From Lycium barbarum (Eukaryota > Streptophyta > Magnoliopsida > Solanales > Solanaceae): a stretch of DNA of 64,000 nt. The stretch is from NCBI RefSeq assembly GCF_019175385.1, contig NC_083341.1, positions 60,979,800-61,043,799 of the forward strand, given 5' to 3'. The notes beneath the pieces were generated by a model. It saw only the letters and a program-made list of their open reading frames with translations. It ran no database searches and had not been told where the DNA came from. A program made the translations under genes and the position numbers. This document shows, one piece after another, positions 47,140 to 59,521 of this stretch; within the stretch, counting starts at the first letter, position 1, and each line of letters starts with the position of its first letter.

Positions 47140-48302
47140 CAAGATGGGAAGCTCCCGAGTGACCCAAAAGAATCACGATCTCTTCGGACCAAAGCAGCTC
47201 GGTTCTGCTTGGTAGACGGCCAATTGTATCGACGGTCTTTCTTCGAACCTCTTGCCAAATGTTTGGGCCCTGGAGAAACAGATTACGTGATTAGAGAAGT
47301 CCACGAGGGTACCTGCGGTAATCACTTCGGAGCGGAAGAATTGGTTCGAAATTATCATAGCCGATTTTACTGGAACCGGATAGAGGAAGATGCAAAAAAT
47401 TTTGTCCGGAAATGTGATGGGTGTCAAAGGCACGCCCCGATGATTCACCAACCGGGGGAGTTACTGCAACCGGTGATTTCCCCTTGGCCGTTCATGAAGT
47501 GAGGGATGGACATCATCGGTCCTCTGCCATGGGCACCAGGTAAGGCTAGTTTTATTCTGTTTATGACTGACTACTTCTCAAAATGGGTTGAAGCGCAGGC
47601 TTTCGAAAAGATTAGAGAAAATGAGGTTATTGACTTCATATGGGACCATATTATCTGTCGTTTTGGCATCCCGGCCGAGATAACCAATGATAACGGCCCT
47701 CAGTTCGTTGGCAGCAAGGTCAATAACTTCCTCGAGGGGTTGAAGATCAAAAAGATAGTGTCGACTCTGTATCACCCGAGTGCAAACGGGCAAGCGAAAT
47801 CCACTAACAAAACAATAATTCAAAATCTAAGGAAAAGGCTTGAAACATCGAAACATAAATGGAGGGAAGTTCTACATGAGAGCCACCATTCTCGTTGGTC
47901 TATGAGGCCGAAGCTCTAATTCTCGTAGAAGTTGGTGAACCGAGCCTCCGATTCCAATACGCCACCAACGGGTCAAACGAGGAGGCTATGTCCGTAAAAC
48001 TCGACCTGGCAGACGAACTACGCAAAAATGCGATGGTCTGTTTAGCGACTCAAAAACAACGAATAGAGAGGTACTATAACCAGAGGGCCAATCTTCGACA
48101 TTTCTGAGATAGGGACTTGGTACTTCGGAAAATTACTTTGAATACCAAGAACCCCAATGATGGGAAATTGGGTCCAAACTGGGAAGGGCCATACAAGATA
48201 ACTGGAGTAACGGGCAAAGGATCGTACCAACTGGAATTCATAGACGGGCAACGGCTGCGCAATAGCTGGAATGTGGCTCATTTGAAGAAATACTATTGCT
48301 AA
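47140..48302 (+). pseudogene. Integrase of the Tat element
   Basis: Zinc-binding HHCC: EVHEGTCGNHFG and CDGCQRH. Core: GMDIIGPLPW (first Asp) after a TGA at 47500-47502 (relatives have Trp), TNDNGPQFVG (second Asp), and NGQAKSTNK where the catalytic Glu is Lys (codon 47797-47799). C-terminus: GPNWEGPYKITGV and SWNVAHLKKYYC ending at 48302. Further frame changes occur at about 47900 and 48107. Cannot integrate. Confidence 0.88.
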
Positions 48303-49458
48303 GGTATGGGCTATTGACCCTTGTGATAATTTTTTATTAACCTATCCTTTTTTGCAGAATTAGTATCGATATAAACCCCAAGGGGGTGGAGTTAGGTCTG
48401 AAAACACGTGTTGCACTCTTTTCCTTTGTCTGGTTTTGTCCCAAAGTGGGTTTTCCGACAAGGTTTTTAACGAGGCAACAAGTACAACGTGTTACTTTAT
48501 GAAAGCAAGGCAAAATACCCGGAAGCGGAGGGTCTACCCTTCGCTGGGGACTCAATAGTGCTTACCCGATCATACTGCTTGGATAAACACTAGGGGACTA
48601 TCATACCCACATCAAGGCCAGAATGAGTTCAACTCACCGAAGCAGATGAAGAAACGAAGAAACAAGGCCTATCCTGGAAAGGTTTTCGAAATTTTATGCT
48701 TCTTATTTTTGTGTAAACCCGGAACTTCTGTGTTAGGTTTTCAGTGTAAGGACCAAACGATCAAAACGAATTATGTCCAACTAGTATTTGCTACGGCATA
48801 AACAGAAGGAAACGGATGAAATCCTCATATTATGTACGTACAAACACTTGCAATATAAAAAAGCATACGTCTCGGACACGTCTTTTTATTAAATACCCTA
48901 TACCGGGGATTTACCCTATATCGGGGATTATTGTCGAAATTCGGCAAAGGCAACAAGGTCATGCTGAGCTGAGCCCAAAAATGTTTAACACCCTCGAGTG
49001 GGGACTGCCGTCTCAAAATTTGACAAAGGCAGATATTTAGGTATCGGAACCTAATCTATTATAAGTAAACGGTCGGAAAAGGTTCAAACAAATTAAAAAC
49101 CTCGACCCAAAATGCTCAACGTGATTCGGTGACGTCTGAATTCACAAAACACAAATAAGCCCTGCGGGCAAATCACTCAATAAAATCCTCGGTCAAAAAC
49201 ATACTGAATAGAGGAAAAGCCAATACTCAATGAGTTAAGATTGGCTCAATTCGGATAAAGAGGTAGATTCGAACCTTGGCTATTCCATACGATACGAATG
49301 TTCAGGGCAAAAATCATAGCATACATTCGGATAAAATAATGAAGAAAACAACAGCCAAAAAGGAAATATGCATTTCATATATAAACCAAGGCTTTACACT
49401 TAGACTTTTACATAAGTCAAAAAACAAAAACAAAATGAAGGCTCGTACAGACCCTAGT
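48303..49458. other. 3' untranslated part of the Tat element
   Basis: No protein of its own recognised. Contains a short repeat of ATACCGGGGATTTACCCTAT near 48895-48930. Confidence 0.5.
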
Positions 49459-52331
49459 CTACTTGGTATGGGTGGAACCAGAATTCTCAGAAACCGTTTG
49501 CTCGGAGTCTTTAGAGTCAGCATCAAGGGATTTCTTGGCCCTGCCCTTGATTTCTTTGGCTTCAAGTATCCGAGCCTGGATGTCCCTCAACCCTCTTTCA
49601 ACTTGTTCGAGGGTAGCCCACCGGGATTTCCACCGTTCGTACTCGATCAAAATCATAGAACGAGCCTCGGCAGCCTACATATTTTTAAGACTCTTCTAGA
49701 TCGGGCTCGGCTTTTTTCAATCTAGCCTCTAGCTCGGACTTCACTTCAAGAAGAGCGATATCAAACTCGGTCTTAAGTAGATCATTGGCCTCGGTAGCCT
49801 CCTTGAGCTTGCTCTTGAGCTCATCACTGATTCGAGCTCGAGTCTCGGCTTTCTCTCCTGGCACTCTTAGTTTCTCCTTGTCGTTGGCTCTCTCGAATTA
49901 AAGCTGGTGATGTCTTTCTTCCACCTTCACGACATCAGCCTTGACAAAGTTAAGTTCACCTCAAAGTTGGGTAATAGTGGCCTCGAGTTTACCAAGTCTC
50001 GTAGTAAAGTTGGCATTGTCATGGCCAAGATCGATGTTATCCGCCTCCAGGAGCCGGTTCTTTTCAACCACATAGGCCAATTTGGCCTTTAAGCGAAGGT
50101 TCTCAGCCTTTACCGCTTTAAGCTCGGATTGAAGGTTGGGAAGAATAGAGGCCCGACTCAGCTGATCTTCTTTCTCCCACAGGAGGAGTTTGAACTTCTC
50201 CGTCTCTCAGCCCTAGGCATCCAGCTGGGCCTTTAAGTCATCAACCTCGTGTTGGGCCCGGATAAATCCCTCATTAACGAGCACAACAGTCTTCAGCAGA
50301 AGAAGCAAATCAAGTTAGGAAATTGATTAAACAAGAGTAGAGAATCGCACATTAATATTATGGAAACGCTAGCATGAAAATTACCCGGTTGCCTGCATGC
50401 ATGCCTTCGTTTATACGGCATTGCCAAGGAAGCCCGACCATTTTTTCCTTGTCCAAATCCGAAATGAGAGGCCTTAGATAACTTGAAACCCCCACGGGAC
50501 GGGATAAAAACTACAATCCTCGGGGACGGTGACCATGGCCGACCTCGTCCTTCTCGGTTCTACACTGGGGGCTGGTAAAATACCTACAAGGTTGTTCCTT
50601 GCACCCGTTTCAGTGGACCGGCTAGCCGCCCTCGTGGCCCGAGGAATGGGAAGATGGACAAACCCGGCAGCTTCCCCGGTTGCAGGAGGGATATCCGAGA
50701 ACATGTCATCGAGGTTGTCAGACCTCGAAGCAGGAGCAGGGGAGACCGAAACGGCTCCAGCAGCCCCGTTGGTACCTCGGATGTGGTAGCTTGGTCGTTG
50801 CCGGGCAATGGGCTGGTAACCATTATAGCCTCGATGTCCGGGGCTCATTCAGCCCTTTGATCATCCTCGATGTCCGAGAACGGGCCAGATCTTCTAGGTC
50901 TCTTCACCAAGGGTGCCGCTTTGGGCGAGGCATCACCTGAAATGTCGATAAATTCAATGGACCTTAGAGGAATCGGAAAAAGAGCATCGTCTTCCCCACC
51001 TGTATTCGGAGTCGGAACGACAGTTCTTTCCTCAGCTGTAGACGAGGGCGGAATAGCATTTTCTTCCGTGGGAACAGAGGCGACGAAGGGGCCCGCATCA
51101 ACCTTTCGAATAATAATATCGGGCTCGGATTCATCCCTCAAGGTCCGAACATCGCCCCTCGACCTTTTCTTTTGCTTCTACCCTTTGGCCGAGGGTTTTC
51201 TTTGCCTCTTTTCGGCTGCGGCAATAAGCCGGGATGATCCTGTCGTATCAAATTCAGAAGTCGGTGTGGCAGGCTCAGCCGTTGGTTCGGTCGTGGCTCC
51301 ACAGAGCCTTTGGGAAAGCCTGAATATCAAAAGAGTTATAGAATGAAAAGGCGAAATGGGAGGGAGCAATAAATACCGAATCTAGCGGAAGATTACTATG
51401 ATTTTGGGATACCCACCGGCCACGGGACAGGTCTGCCCATGTCCGTTCACTGTGAAGGTGTTGGCTGATGATTGCCTCAACCCACTCGGTAAAGCTCCGG
51501 ACAGCGTCAAGTATCCATACCTCGGCTGAGATATTGAGCAAAGTTAAAAATAAAAAATAAAAAATTTATACACATGTATATAAGGGAGCAAATTTGGACA
51601 AAGTGTAGAGGAAAGACAACTGAGGAACTTACAACTATTATTCCACTTTTCCGGAAAGGGCATGTAATCAGCCGGAATGATGTCTGTGGTCCTTACCCGG
51701 ACATAACATTCCAACCATCTCGATCTCTATCCTCGTCGAGTTTGGAAAGAATCGGATTCCGGCCTCGTTTGGCGACCTTTATCACACCCCCTCGAAAGAT
51801 CCTCAGGCTATATAATCGGATGAAGTGTGCCAACGTGAATTCTTTTTTGGCATTATTAGACTGTAGACGGAGGCAGGCCATGATCCTCCAGATAATCGGC
51901 CTGATTTGGGCTAAGCATACATTGTATGTCCGACACATCTCGAGAATAACCGAATCAATTGGGGGATCGAGTTTGAGTGTGAACGGGTACGTGTAAACGT
52001 ACAGGAACCCTTCCTTGTAGTCGGTGATGGACTCGTCGGGGCCGGGGGAAAACACTTGCACTGGATACTTATCCCATCCACATTCGGCCCGGACCCGAGG
52101 TAAGAGGTCCTCTGTAATTGACGAAGGGTACCACCTAACATCGAAACCCTTTTCGGCGATTTGTACTGGTTTCTCAACGGCAAACTCGTGATTATAATTG
52201 GGTTTGGACGGTATTATGTCCAGGGCAGTTGGTTCCACAAAGGTTTTGCCTTTGGGTTTAGAAGTAGGCTCGGCTCCCGGGAAAGAAACCGGGGGTACGT
52301 CCTGGGAAACAAAATCGGTGTTGGCTGACAT
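49459..52331 (-). pseudogene. Antisense ORF (aORF) of the Tat element, PF04195-type
   Basis: Read on the minus strand, the gene starts MSANTDFVSQDVPP at 52331 and contains DVRWYPSSITEDLLPRVRAE, PPIDSVILEMCRTYNVCLAQ, RPIIWRIMACLRLQ and FTLAHFIRLYSLR. A frame change near 51705 joins VRVRTTDIIPADYMPFPEKW, then after an intron WADLSRGRWVSQNH (about 51400-51440). A variable acidic and proline-rich part (50474-51141) and a heptad-rich coiled-coil part (about 49460-50300) follow in several frames. Similar antisense genes are known from Tat, Retand, RIRE2 and Grande elements; their role is not known. Frameshifts make this copy unlikely to be made. Confidence 0.75.
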
Positions 52332-52849
52332 TTTAAAGATGAAGGAGTTGGTATGAAGATTTGAAGGTTTGAAGATGCAGATGAAGATTTCAAGGCAGGA
52401 ACGAAATAATGAAATATGAAGATTAGAAGGATTGAAGACTCGGGTTGAGCTTTGTTGCAGAAAACGTTGAAGATTCAAGCAAGGAGGAAAGTTAACAAAG
52501 AAGTTTAAGAGCAGAGAAGTAAGAGGTGAGAAGTGAAAATGGAAAGTAAAAAAATGAGTAACTTTGGCCCTTATATAGACGAATCACTGTAGCGGTTACA
52601 GAGGGCAGCCAATCGAGAGACGACACGTGTCCGAGAATTAATGGGACGTGACTTGAAGCGACGTGGGTTAAGGCGATTCCCGAGGCTGGCCATTCAGGGT
52701 GAGACACGTGGCCGAAGTCAGAAGGACGTGATATAACGGTTCCCGCCTAATTTGAAGATAAAAACGAGCTTATGAAACCACCGGTTTTGGAACTTATCCA
52801 TTTCCCATCACTACGATAAAACTACAATCCGGAAAGTGTGGGGACTATT

Positions 52850-53559
52850 TGTATACGGTAAAAATCTGGTCAATGTGTGACCGGTAAGACCGGAGCCGAG
52901 GATAAGTCCAAATGAGCATGAGCATGTTCGATCTTTTCTTCATACCGGGTTGTCGTACCGGATGAAATTGAGCCGAGACAAGATAAACGTGTCCGTTGGT
53001 CCGGATAGACCGAGCCTAAATCATCGTGTCCGTTGATCCGGGTATCCGGTTGTGAGGTCGCCACGCGTCATGAAGCCGTTCTGCTGTTTGCACTGATGAT
53101 CGTACGAGTGTCAGATCGTACGGTAGTACCTTATCTTTCTTAGGGTTTGTTTTATTCATAAAGGCTTTTGCATTGTATTGAGGGCCCAACAAAAAAACAA
53201 CATTGTAGTGAGGGCCCAACAAAAAAAAACATACCTATAAATAGAGGACATTCCTCCTCTTTTTGAGGCAAACTTCTTTTTCATATCTCAACATTGGAAT
53301 CAAAAGCTCTCTCTCAAAGATATTGGTCCGGATTTTGTGGTGTTCTTCCTTAGCTTGCTTATCCTTTCAATATTACTTAATATATTTGGCATAAATCATC
53401 AATCGTTATACACATACATATAACGCAAGCACCTATACATATAGATATAGCTACAAACAAACCCATTGACACTTCACGCTAACCAAATAGATTAAAGTTC
53501 ATCCACATATCCTAGATCTCACTTACAAATTTAATTGTTATCGAAAATTGGGGTAAACA
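52850..53559 (+). repeat. 3' LTR of the Tat element (710 bp)
   Basis: TGTATACGGTAAAAATC to TTGGGGTAAACA, preceded by the purine-rich GGAAAGTGTGGGGACTATT. It is longer than the 5' LTR mainly through a local duplication of CATTGTAGTGAGGGCCCAAC at 53170-53225. Confidence 0.93.
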
Positions 53560-53786
53560 ATACATAGTTGTAAAGTAATGAAAAGTAGACAATAAAAATA
53601 AAAAGTAAAGTTGACCTTAAAAAATAAATTTGGGACATAGAAGTAATTAATTGAAAATTTTGACATTAAATTGAAAACTTTTGTGAGGGCTACAAATACC
53701 CCATGGTTGTCCCTTATATATATAGTAGTAATCACAAGGACGAAAAATTTCAAGCAGCAGCCTGTCACCCCATCAGCTGAGGTTAG

Positions 53787-56700
53787 GGGTGTGTTCGGCA
53801 TGGAGGAAAACATTTCCAATTTTCTCATGTTCGTTTGGTCAAAAATTTTGGCAAACATTTTTCTCAAAATTGGGGAAAATGACTTCCCTAATAAAAGTAG
53901 GGAAAACAAGTTCACAAGTTTATTCCACCAACCACCAAACCCCAACCAGTCCCAACCCCCCCACCCACGCCACGCCACCCCCACCCACCACCCCATTCTC
54001 CCCACCCCTGCCCAAAAATAATTTTTTTTTTTCGGAAAAAAAGTTTTGACATTATTTTTGTTTTTTTGCACCCCCACCCAAACCCTGCACCCTTCACCCC
54101 CTACCCATAAAAAATTATTTTTTTTGCAACTTTTTTTTTGCAACACCCCCCCCCCCCCCCCCCCCCCCGCGCAAAGAAAATTTAATATTTTTGAAAAAAA
54201 AGTTTTGACATTTTTTTTTTTGGTTTTTTGCACCCCACATCCACCACCCCCACGTCTCACCCTACCCCCCCCCCCCCCCCCCTCCCAAAAAAATTTTTTT
54301 TTTTGAAAAAAAAGTTTTGACATTTGTTTTGGTTTTTTGCACCCCACCCGCACCCTACCCCCACCCTACCTCACCCCGCACCCCCACCCCCCACCATACC
54401 CCAACCCGCACTCCCTACCCCCCCTCGCGCAAAATAAAATTAATATTTTTGAAAAAAAAGTTTTGACCTTTGTTTTGTTTTTTTTGCAACCCCAACCCCC
54501 ACCCTACCCAGCACCCTCCCCCCCCCCCCCAAATATTTTTTTGAAAAAAAAGTTGACATTTGTTTTGGTTTTTTGCACCCCACCCTATCCCATCCCGCAC
54601 CCCTACGCCACCCCCACCATACCCCACACCGCACCCCTACCCCCTCATCCCCCTGTCACGACTCAGCTAGGGGCCGCGACGGGTACCCGGGGCTAACCAC
54701 CGAGCACCACTCGCTCTATTACTCACTTTACTCGGTTAATGCCCTGATTATCACATTTATACTTAAAGCGTAGAAAAGATCATAATTTGTATGAAAACAT
54801 AAATGCTTTTGTATATAGAAAGGTTTAGTACATCAAAATAGGGAGTGCACATATACATGAATGATGTGAGACCATGCTACCCACACTACGCATCTACGAG
54901 CCTCTACTGACACACTATACAATGGATGGATAAGCACCTCCGAACAATGGAGTGCTCTCAACAGCTGGCAGCTCCTAAATATCTGGATCAAGCTCGCCTC
55001 CCTGTCTACCTGTGGGCATGAACACAGCGTCCAAGAGAAAGGACGTCAGTACGAATGTTATACTGAGTATGAGAGGCATAAACAATGAAGAAGGACAACA
55101 ATAATATAGTGTGAGCATCAATAAGAACATCTGAATCTGAATAATAATCATAAGAGAAGAAATGCATGCTGTCTTACTCATACTTATCATAATATCATAA
55201 ATGCATGGCATGCAAGCTGCCCGTCCATGTCGGAACGGTGTGATCATCAATAAAATAAGCCCGCGTCCAGGCCTCCCGCGTCCGGGGTACCATCTCATGC
55301 CGCCCACTAGTGGTGTCTGCCCATGCCAGAAGGTCATGGTGTATCCATATAGCTGCCCACCTTGGCGGTGACTGCCCGGCCAACTAGGCACGGTGTGAAA
55401 TGCTCATGACATGCTTATCACAAAATACTCATAATAATATGCTCATCATAAAATACTTATCTTATCATAATACATGCATAAGGCTCAAGATCAACCTTAT
55501 TCTATCGGGGTGACGTAAGGTCGTGATCCCCCGATTCCATTATGGAGCAATTACTGATATTCTGCCTCACCTTGAAGGAACTGGTATATAAGGTGAGTGT
55601 AAGCGATGAATAACGTCATTATCATGCTAGCTTCATCGTATCATATCTCTCATATTATGTAGACATTATGGCTTTAGACTTCTAGCTTTCCGGACTATAG
55701 GAACTCGTGGAGTAGATAGGAATTCAAGTTATAAGATTCATGCCATTAGAAGGAAAGGACTAGCCTCACATACCTTGGTCATTTCGCTAGGCTATCGCTC
55801 ACTTGCTCTCCTTCAATATCACGTCGTTACCTTCATGAGAGAATTCGAATTATCATTAGTTAATCGGCTACAATGACGCATCATCAATTCTAGGAAAAGT
55901 TGGGCAACACTTCCTTTGTTTATACTACTTCTCCCATGTTCTATATTAACTCCCAACATTCACCATACTACTCACAATATCACAATCAACAATCATCATT
56001 TGTGCACAATTAGCAAAATCCACAATTTTCCTCCAATTTTCCTATATTTCTACTTCTAACTCTTCTTTGTGTTTCCACACATTTAACGATTTTTTTCATG
56101 TTATATACATCATTATAACGTATTCGTAATCACAACTCTCCAACTTTCATGATTCAATTCCACTATCATGCACCTATGTCGCTATTCACTCAATAATGAC
56201 CCATTTCTATGTTCTTCTATATTTCAAGCATGTGAACCTTTCAATACCTCAAACAACATGAATTTATCATGGAACTTACCTTGGATGATGGTTGAACAAG
56301 TCTTAAGTTGAATTGCTTCACTTAGACAAAACCCCAGTTCCACCTTCTTTGGAATTTCTTGACTTAGATAATCCTTTGATGTGTTCTTACACTTGCTTTC
56401 ATGAATTTAGTGTTGTTGGTCTTAGTCTTCCCTTGATTCTCTTGAACTTTGTGGATGAAGTGTTTGGAGAGTTCTAGAAGTCTCTTGAGTTGTATGGATG
56501 AATAATGAAATGTAATGAAGCCTAAGTCCCTTTTAATAATCACAAAATCTGATCTTTAATGAATTCTTGTCGGGATGAACAGTGGTCGTAAACCACCATT
56601 TACGAACCGTATACTGATTTGCGATCCGTCCTCCATGGCCGTATTTAAGCATTTAAGAAATAGAAAGTTTGGCTGAAGAACATGGCAGTTTACGACCTGG

Positions 56701-57934
56701 GTTTACGGGTCGTATTTAACCATTTCAACACTTGACAGAAACTTGAGATTTTTGGGAGGCTGGAGGACGATTGCACTATACGGTCCGTAAATCACTTTAC
56801 GGGCCGTATAGTGCCCTTTACGACCACTGTGCTGAAAATTTTCCGCCACCTTCTTATTTCCAAAAATTCATAATTAGCCATTCCTGGCTTAATAAAACAT
56901 TATACACGCAAGCCCTTCATTGTTCTACTCATCACACAAGTACGGAAAAATTTCCGAGGTTTAACACCCCCCACCCCCCCCCCCCCCCCACCCCCCCGCG
57001 CAAAAAAATTAATATTTTTGAAAAAAATGTTTTGACATTTTTTTTTATTTTTAGCACCCCCAACCCCCTCACCCCGCACCCTACACCCCCTCCCCCCCCC
57101 AAATATATTTTTTTTGAAAAAAAAGTTTTGACATTTGTTTTGGTGTTTTGCACCCCCACCCCTCTCCAAAACAAATTGAAAAAAAGTTGACAATTATAAA
57201 AATTGAATGTTTGCGTGGTTAAAAATTAAAACTTTTGGGGAGGGGGTGATAGGGGTATTGGGGTGGGGGGTGGGGGTGGGTGGTGAAAAGATTTTTTTTT
57301 TTTGGGGGTAGGGGGTGTAGAAACCCACAAAAGACAATAAAAAACTTCAAAAAAACATGTTGGGGTTGGGAGGGAGGGGTGTTAGTGTGGTATGGGTTCC
57401 ATGCAAGGGGGAGGGGGTGATGGGGGATGTGATCGTGTAGAAAATTTAGGAAAAAAAGTTAAAAACTTCAAAAAAAATGTTGTGGTGGGTGGGTGGGTGG
57501 GTAGGGGAAAGGGCTAGGGTGCGGGGGAAAAGGGTGGTGTATGGGTTACGGGAGTGGTTGGAGGTGGGGGTGCAAAAAAAATAAAAATGGAGGGGGTGGG
57601 GGCGTAGGGGTGGGGGCGTAGGGGTGGGTGGGAGTGGGGTGTGGGGGTGGGGGGTATGGGGTTGGGTTGAGTTGGTGACGGTTGGGGGTGGGGGTGCAAA
57701 AAATAAAACAAAAAAATCAAACGAAATTTTTTTTGGAGGGGGGCGGGGGTGGGGGCATAGGTGCGTGGGAGTGGGATGGGGATGGGGTGGGGGTAAAGGG
57801 TTGGGTTGGAGTTGGTGAGGCTTGGATGAGTATTTTTCGGAAAACGTTTTCTATCAACCAAACGAACATGAGAAAATAAGTGAAAAATTCGCTTATTTTC
57901 TAGGAAAACATTTTCCTCCATACCGAACACACCC
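53787..57934. mobile_element. Foldback element with C-rich left and G-rich right arms, split by a solo LTR
   Basis: Terminal repeats GGGTGTGTTCGGCATGGAGG and, complemented, GGGTGTGTTCGGTATGGAGG, with continued pairing (AAAACATTT, TTCTCATGTTCGTTTGGT). Three-base TAG lies on both sides (53784-53786, 57935-57937). The left arm is built of repeats TTGAAAAAAAAGTTTTGAC, then TTTTGCACCCC and C-rich text (GTTTTGAC at 54043, 54202, 54314, 54460, about 54552, and after the LTR 57029, 57125, about 57186). The right arm (57230-57830) is the G-rich counterpart. Without the LTR it is about 1.8 kb. No coding frame is credible. Confidence 0.7.
54654..56966 (-). mobile_element. Solo LTR, family A, minus orientation (2.3 kb)
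   Basis: Starts TGTCACGACTCAGC and ends CCGAGGTTTAACA. It is the reverse of the chromovirus LTR at 1592-3987 with matching features throughout (TATCGGGGTGACGTAAGG, GGCGGTGACTGCCCGGCC, the palindrome array). CCCCC flanks both sides (54649-54653, 56967-56971), consistent with a 5-bp duplication but weak because the target is C-rich. It sits between repeat units of the foldback element. Confidence 0.9.
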
Positions 57935-57937
57935 TAG

Positions 57938-59516
57938 GTTTGTTAGGATTGAGGCTATCTAAATGCCAAGGCCAAGGGGTAACTGGAACTACGTGTGCAC
58001 ATGAAGTATCAAACCGAATCAAAATTTATCGTACTGAAATTTAATTCACCTTATTGGACCAAATTTGAAAGTACGACATTTGGTGTCTATTTTTAATTAT
58101 CTATTTTTGAATTATCAAAATCGAATTTGGACAATATCGAATGCTGACCCCTAATTTTTAACCATATATATGTGTAACATAACGAGTGATTTGGATGTCT
58201 TGATTGACATGTGACACCAAATCATAATGTTAAGGGTTGAGAGTAGAGATCTAACTTTTATATGTGATTTATCTAAAAGCTAACTTTTAGATGTTGGACA
58301 AATTATGAACATATCTTGTCAAAATGTCTTATTCTTTTTTTCAATTCATAATTATCGAACTACCGTACAAAGTTTAATTTACTGTATCAAAGTTCGGTAT
58401 TTGATTTGATATTTGCTTTTAATTACCGATTGTTGAATTACCAAAGATGAATTACCAAAATTGTACGTTTTAAATAAAACCGAATACCTAATATCCATCC
58501 CTAGCTAGAACTAGGCAAATGTTTGCATGAATCGAATAGAACACGTCAAAGTTAGGAGTCCCAGGATATTCTGCATCATAAAATAGTCAGGACTAAACAT
58601 CATCAAATTAAAATAGGCCTACAAGTCTGAAAACCATTTATGAACAACAAATGAGGGGACATATGTAGTAAACTAGTGCTCCTCTGTTAATTACTGTTAT
58701 ACGTGTAGTGTTACAGGTAAACGAGCTATAAGGTGCACTGTGTGTGTATTTGCTGTCGTCTGAGGCATGCAAATCTTGCAATGATTAGATTGTGTTTCCA
58801 CTGAAGCATCAAATCTCCTTTACAATCCCAAATCACAATTATTTATATGTTTATACGCCCATTAATGACGAAGACAAGAGCAGAGCAAAGACAATGCAGG
58901 GATCAAGGCTCACTTTCTACTAAACTTTCACAAATCTCTTACTAACTTCACATTAATTAATTTATTGTCCTCACATTGGTCTAGCCAGAGGAATATTTGG
59001 CATATATCCTGTTCGATCTTTAATAAATAATGAGGCTTTTTCTGTAGACCAACCAACTAGCTTTTTGAATCGTGAACCGACATAACCTCCCTCTTTTCTT
59101 TGTATTATACAGTACATGATTAATACAGTACAGTATAGACATACAGGAAGAATTAATATATTTTATGTTAGGTTTTTTTTATTAGTAATCATCATCATGT
59201 CTGTCACTCAAGCTATTGTAGATGCAAGACGGAAACGCCAAGGAGTAAAGAGACTATTTCTTAATCATAGTCACAATTTAATTCTCTGTTTTATGACCCA
59301 AGAACATTAATATTGTTATTGTAGTTGATCAATCATTTAAGTGCTGATCTACAAAGATTTTGCTGCTAATTTATGCCCAGGACCAGTTCAACAAGATCGG
59401 GAGCCTACAACTAAACTTCATAGAGAGACCCTAATTTTTTGTTAAAAGAAAGGAAATATCGTCATATATATTTTTATTTAAAGTATAATTTTCTAGCTTT
59501 TTTAGATGTGAAGTGA
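57938..59516. other. Spacer, no gene seen
   Basis: AT-rich DNA. The part at 58010-58160 and 58360-58500 has recurring ATTATCGAA, ATTACCAAA and CGAATAC words that look like old MITE remains. No credible gene. Confidence 0.4.
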
Positions 59517-59521
59517 TTAAC

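Larger units (their letters stand above)
41851..53559 (+). mobile_element. Full-length Tat-lineage (Retand-like) Ty3/gypsy retrotransposon, decayed
   Basis: Two direct LTRs (41851-42531, 52850-53559) bound an 11.7 kb element with a perfect 5-bp duplication ATACA (41846-41850, 53560-53564). Coding order is gag, protease, RT, RNase H, a second (archaeal-type) RNase H, integrase, then a 4.5 kb 3' region carrying a long antisense ORF. That order plus the antisense ORF are marks of the Tat lineage. Numerous stops, frameshifts and two altered catalytic residues show it cannot move by itself. Confidence 0.93.

Noticed and set aside
50529..51346. Several plus-strand frames in the 3' part of the Tat element
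   Set aside because: They are antisense to the aORF; the minus-strand frames carry the family-like blocks.
53538..54696. Long open frames on both strands in the C-rich segment
   Set aside because: Pro/His-rich or Gly/Trp-rich products arise from C-rich and T-rich repeats in a foldback element. No domain is seen.
57514..57930. 138-codon minus frame in the G-rich segment
   Set aside because: Low-complexity Pro-rich product of the G-rich arm; it includes the element's TIR.
59116..59310. 64-codon frame with MSVTQAIVDARRKRQG
   Set aside because: No recognised family, weak length, AT-rich surroundings and no supporting splice or promoter evidence.
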